From an uncultured Candidatus Saccharibacteria bacterium (GTDB taxonomy: Bacteria; Patescibacteriota; Saccharimonadia; Saccharimonadales; Saccharimonadaceae), in NCBI GenBank assembly GCA_938041555.1, contig CALIAC010000034.1, positions 1-6,175 of the forward strand: a stretch of DNA of 6,175 nucleotides, given 5' to 3'. Of this stretch, positions 5,914 to 6,175 are shown one piece after another (the first letter of the stretch is position 1; every line of letters begins with the position of its first letter). The notes beneath the pieces are model-generated. The model searched no databases and was not told the DNA's origin. It worked only from the letters and a program-made list of their open reading frames with translations. A program made the translations under genes and the position numbers.

Positions 5914-5922
5914 ATTGTAGCA
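5914..5922 (-). promoter_or_regulatory. Extended -10 promoter of the kinase-like gene, predicted leaderless
   Basis: On the - strand this reads TGC-TACAAT, one mismatch from TGnTATAAT, and ends 7 nt before the ATG at 5906. The intervening AGAGGGT looks purine-rich but leaves only 1 nt to the ATG, too short for a Shine-Dalgarno contact. This element also decides the start codon in favour of 5906. Confidence 0.6.
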
Positions 5923-6084
5923 TGGCATCTGCGGCAGAAATACCTCAAAAACAGCAAATTTATGGTATTTGTTCTATTTTTGGCTCATAACCTCTGTATA
6001 TACTCTCCTCTATATCTGCAACTTTATTCGATGAAGTATGCGGACTGGCCACTACAATAAGTACTGTACCCTCGCACTAAAGGG
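5923..6084. other. A+T-rich spacer upstream of the kinase-like gene
   Basis: I see no gene here. On the + strand TATACT (5999-6004) resembles a -10 box, but the nearest -35-like TTGGCT (5980-5985) is only 13 nt away and no start codon follows at a useful distance. A + strand reading frame from 5848 to 6060 is antisense to the kinase-like gene for its first third and is not protein-like. Confidence 0.35.
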
Positions 6085-6109
6085 ATGAATGTTCTAGAAA
6101 AGCATTCAT
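6085..6109. repeat. Hairpin near the right edge, possible weak terminator
   Basis: ATGAATG (6085-6091) and CATTCAT (6103-6109) form a perfect 7-bp stem with an 11-nt loop that itself contains the palindrome TTCTAGAA. On the - strand it starts 1 nt after a possible stop codon (6111-6113) and is followed by CCCTTT. On the + strand it is followed by TTTATG. Both tails are weak. Confidence 0.4.
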
Positions 6110-6110
6110 T

Positions 6111-6175
6111 TTATGCAGCCAAGCCAGCAGCAAGAAGCAGACGAAGTGAACCGTTTGCTATGAAAGTATAGACAC
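6111..6175 (-). CDS. Possible C-terminal end of an unidentified gene running off the right edge
   Basis: On the - strand the last 20 codons before TAA (6111-6113) read VYTFIANGSLRLLLAAGLAA, a plausible hydrophobic helical C-terminus. The stop lies 1 nt before the hairpin at 6085-6109, and the orientation matches the two neighbouring - strand genes. The stretch is too short to identify a family and could be open by chance. The competing + strand reading (ATG 6085 to TAG 6171, 28 codons) has no spaced ribosome binding site and looks less likely. Confidence 0.28.
   Translation of the reverse strand, partial: VYTFIANGSLRLLLAAGLAA

Noticed and set aside
5907..5957. 17-codon N-terminal extension of the kinase-like protein from ATG 5957.
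   Set aside because: The extension covers the extended -10 element of the gene, precedes beta1 without matching the P-loop fold, and lacks a ribosome binding site. ATG 5906 is the better start.
5848..6060. 70-codon + strand reading frame spanning the start region of the kinase-like gene.
   Set aside because: It is antisense to the kinase-like gene and its promoter, has no ribosome binding site, and shows no protein-like pattern.
6085..6171. Small + strand ORF of 28 codons, basic in its middle part.
   Set aside because: AAAGGG directly abuts the ATG, leaving no spacing for ribosome binding. Its first codons form one arm of the hairpin, and the opposite strand gives a more plausible reading.
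1..6175. A hidden multi-gene defence, toxin-antitoxin, CRISPR or biosynthetic system.
   Set aside because: Every accepted gene has a recognisable housekeeping or envelope-related family, most are single transcription units, and no repeat array, toxin-like pair or nuclease signature was found.

Overview
The window looks like chromosomal DNA from a small-genome bacterium, most plausibly a member of the Patescibacteria/CPR such as Candidatus Saccharibacteria. This is an inference. It rests on the mix of a MurT-GatD-type amidotransferase, large polytopic envelope enzymes encoded alone, an isolated class III-signal pseudopilin, a small P-loop kinase of unassigned substrate, and promoter elements abutting start codons, as in leaderless transcription. 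UGA does not occur inside any accepted gene, so nothing suggests the UGA=Gly code of some other CPR lineages. No mobile element, CRISPR array, integrase or phage gene was seen.

Layout. On the + strand: 1-543, the C-terminal 180 codons of gatD (lipid II amidation); 681-1841, an OpgC-family polytopic acyltransferase; 2113-3714, a GT39/PMT-type membrane glycosyltransferase; 3821-4426, a DUF308/HdeD-like six-helix membrane protein. Between the OpgC and GT39 genes, on the - strand, lies tRNA-Arg(CCG) (1959-2035) with its own promoter and terminator. On the - strand at the right: a pseudopilin-like protein (4710-5186) and a P-loop NMP-kinase-like protein (5298-5906). At the right edge there may be the last 20 codons of another - strand gene, ending at 6111 just before a hairpin.

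How the genes fit together. Four of the six protein genes act, or probably act, at the cell envelope: peptidoglycan precursor amidation (GatD), acyl decoration of an exported glycan (OpgC family), polyprenyl-phosphate-sugar-dependent glycosylation outside the membrane (GT39), and a surface pilin-like protein. They are spaced as single-gene units, each with its own promoter, and not as an operon.

The most notable pattern is regulatory. Four protein genes lack a usable Shine-Dalgarno sequence and carry a -10 element ending 6-8 nt before the start codon. Three of these have the extended form TGC-TA, which predicts leaderless mRNAs. The DUF308 gene is the exception, with a TTGCAG-17-TACACT promoter and a near-perfect AAGGAGG ribosome binding site. 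I found no convincing evidence for an undescribed multi-gene system here.
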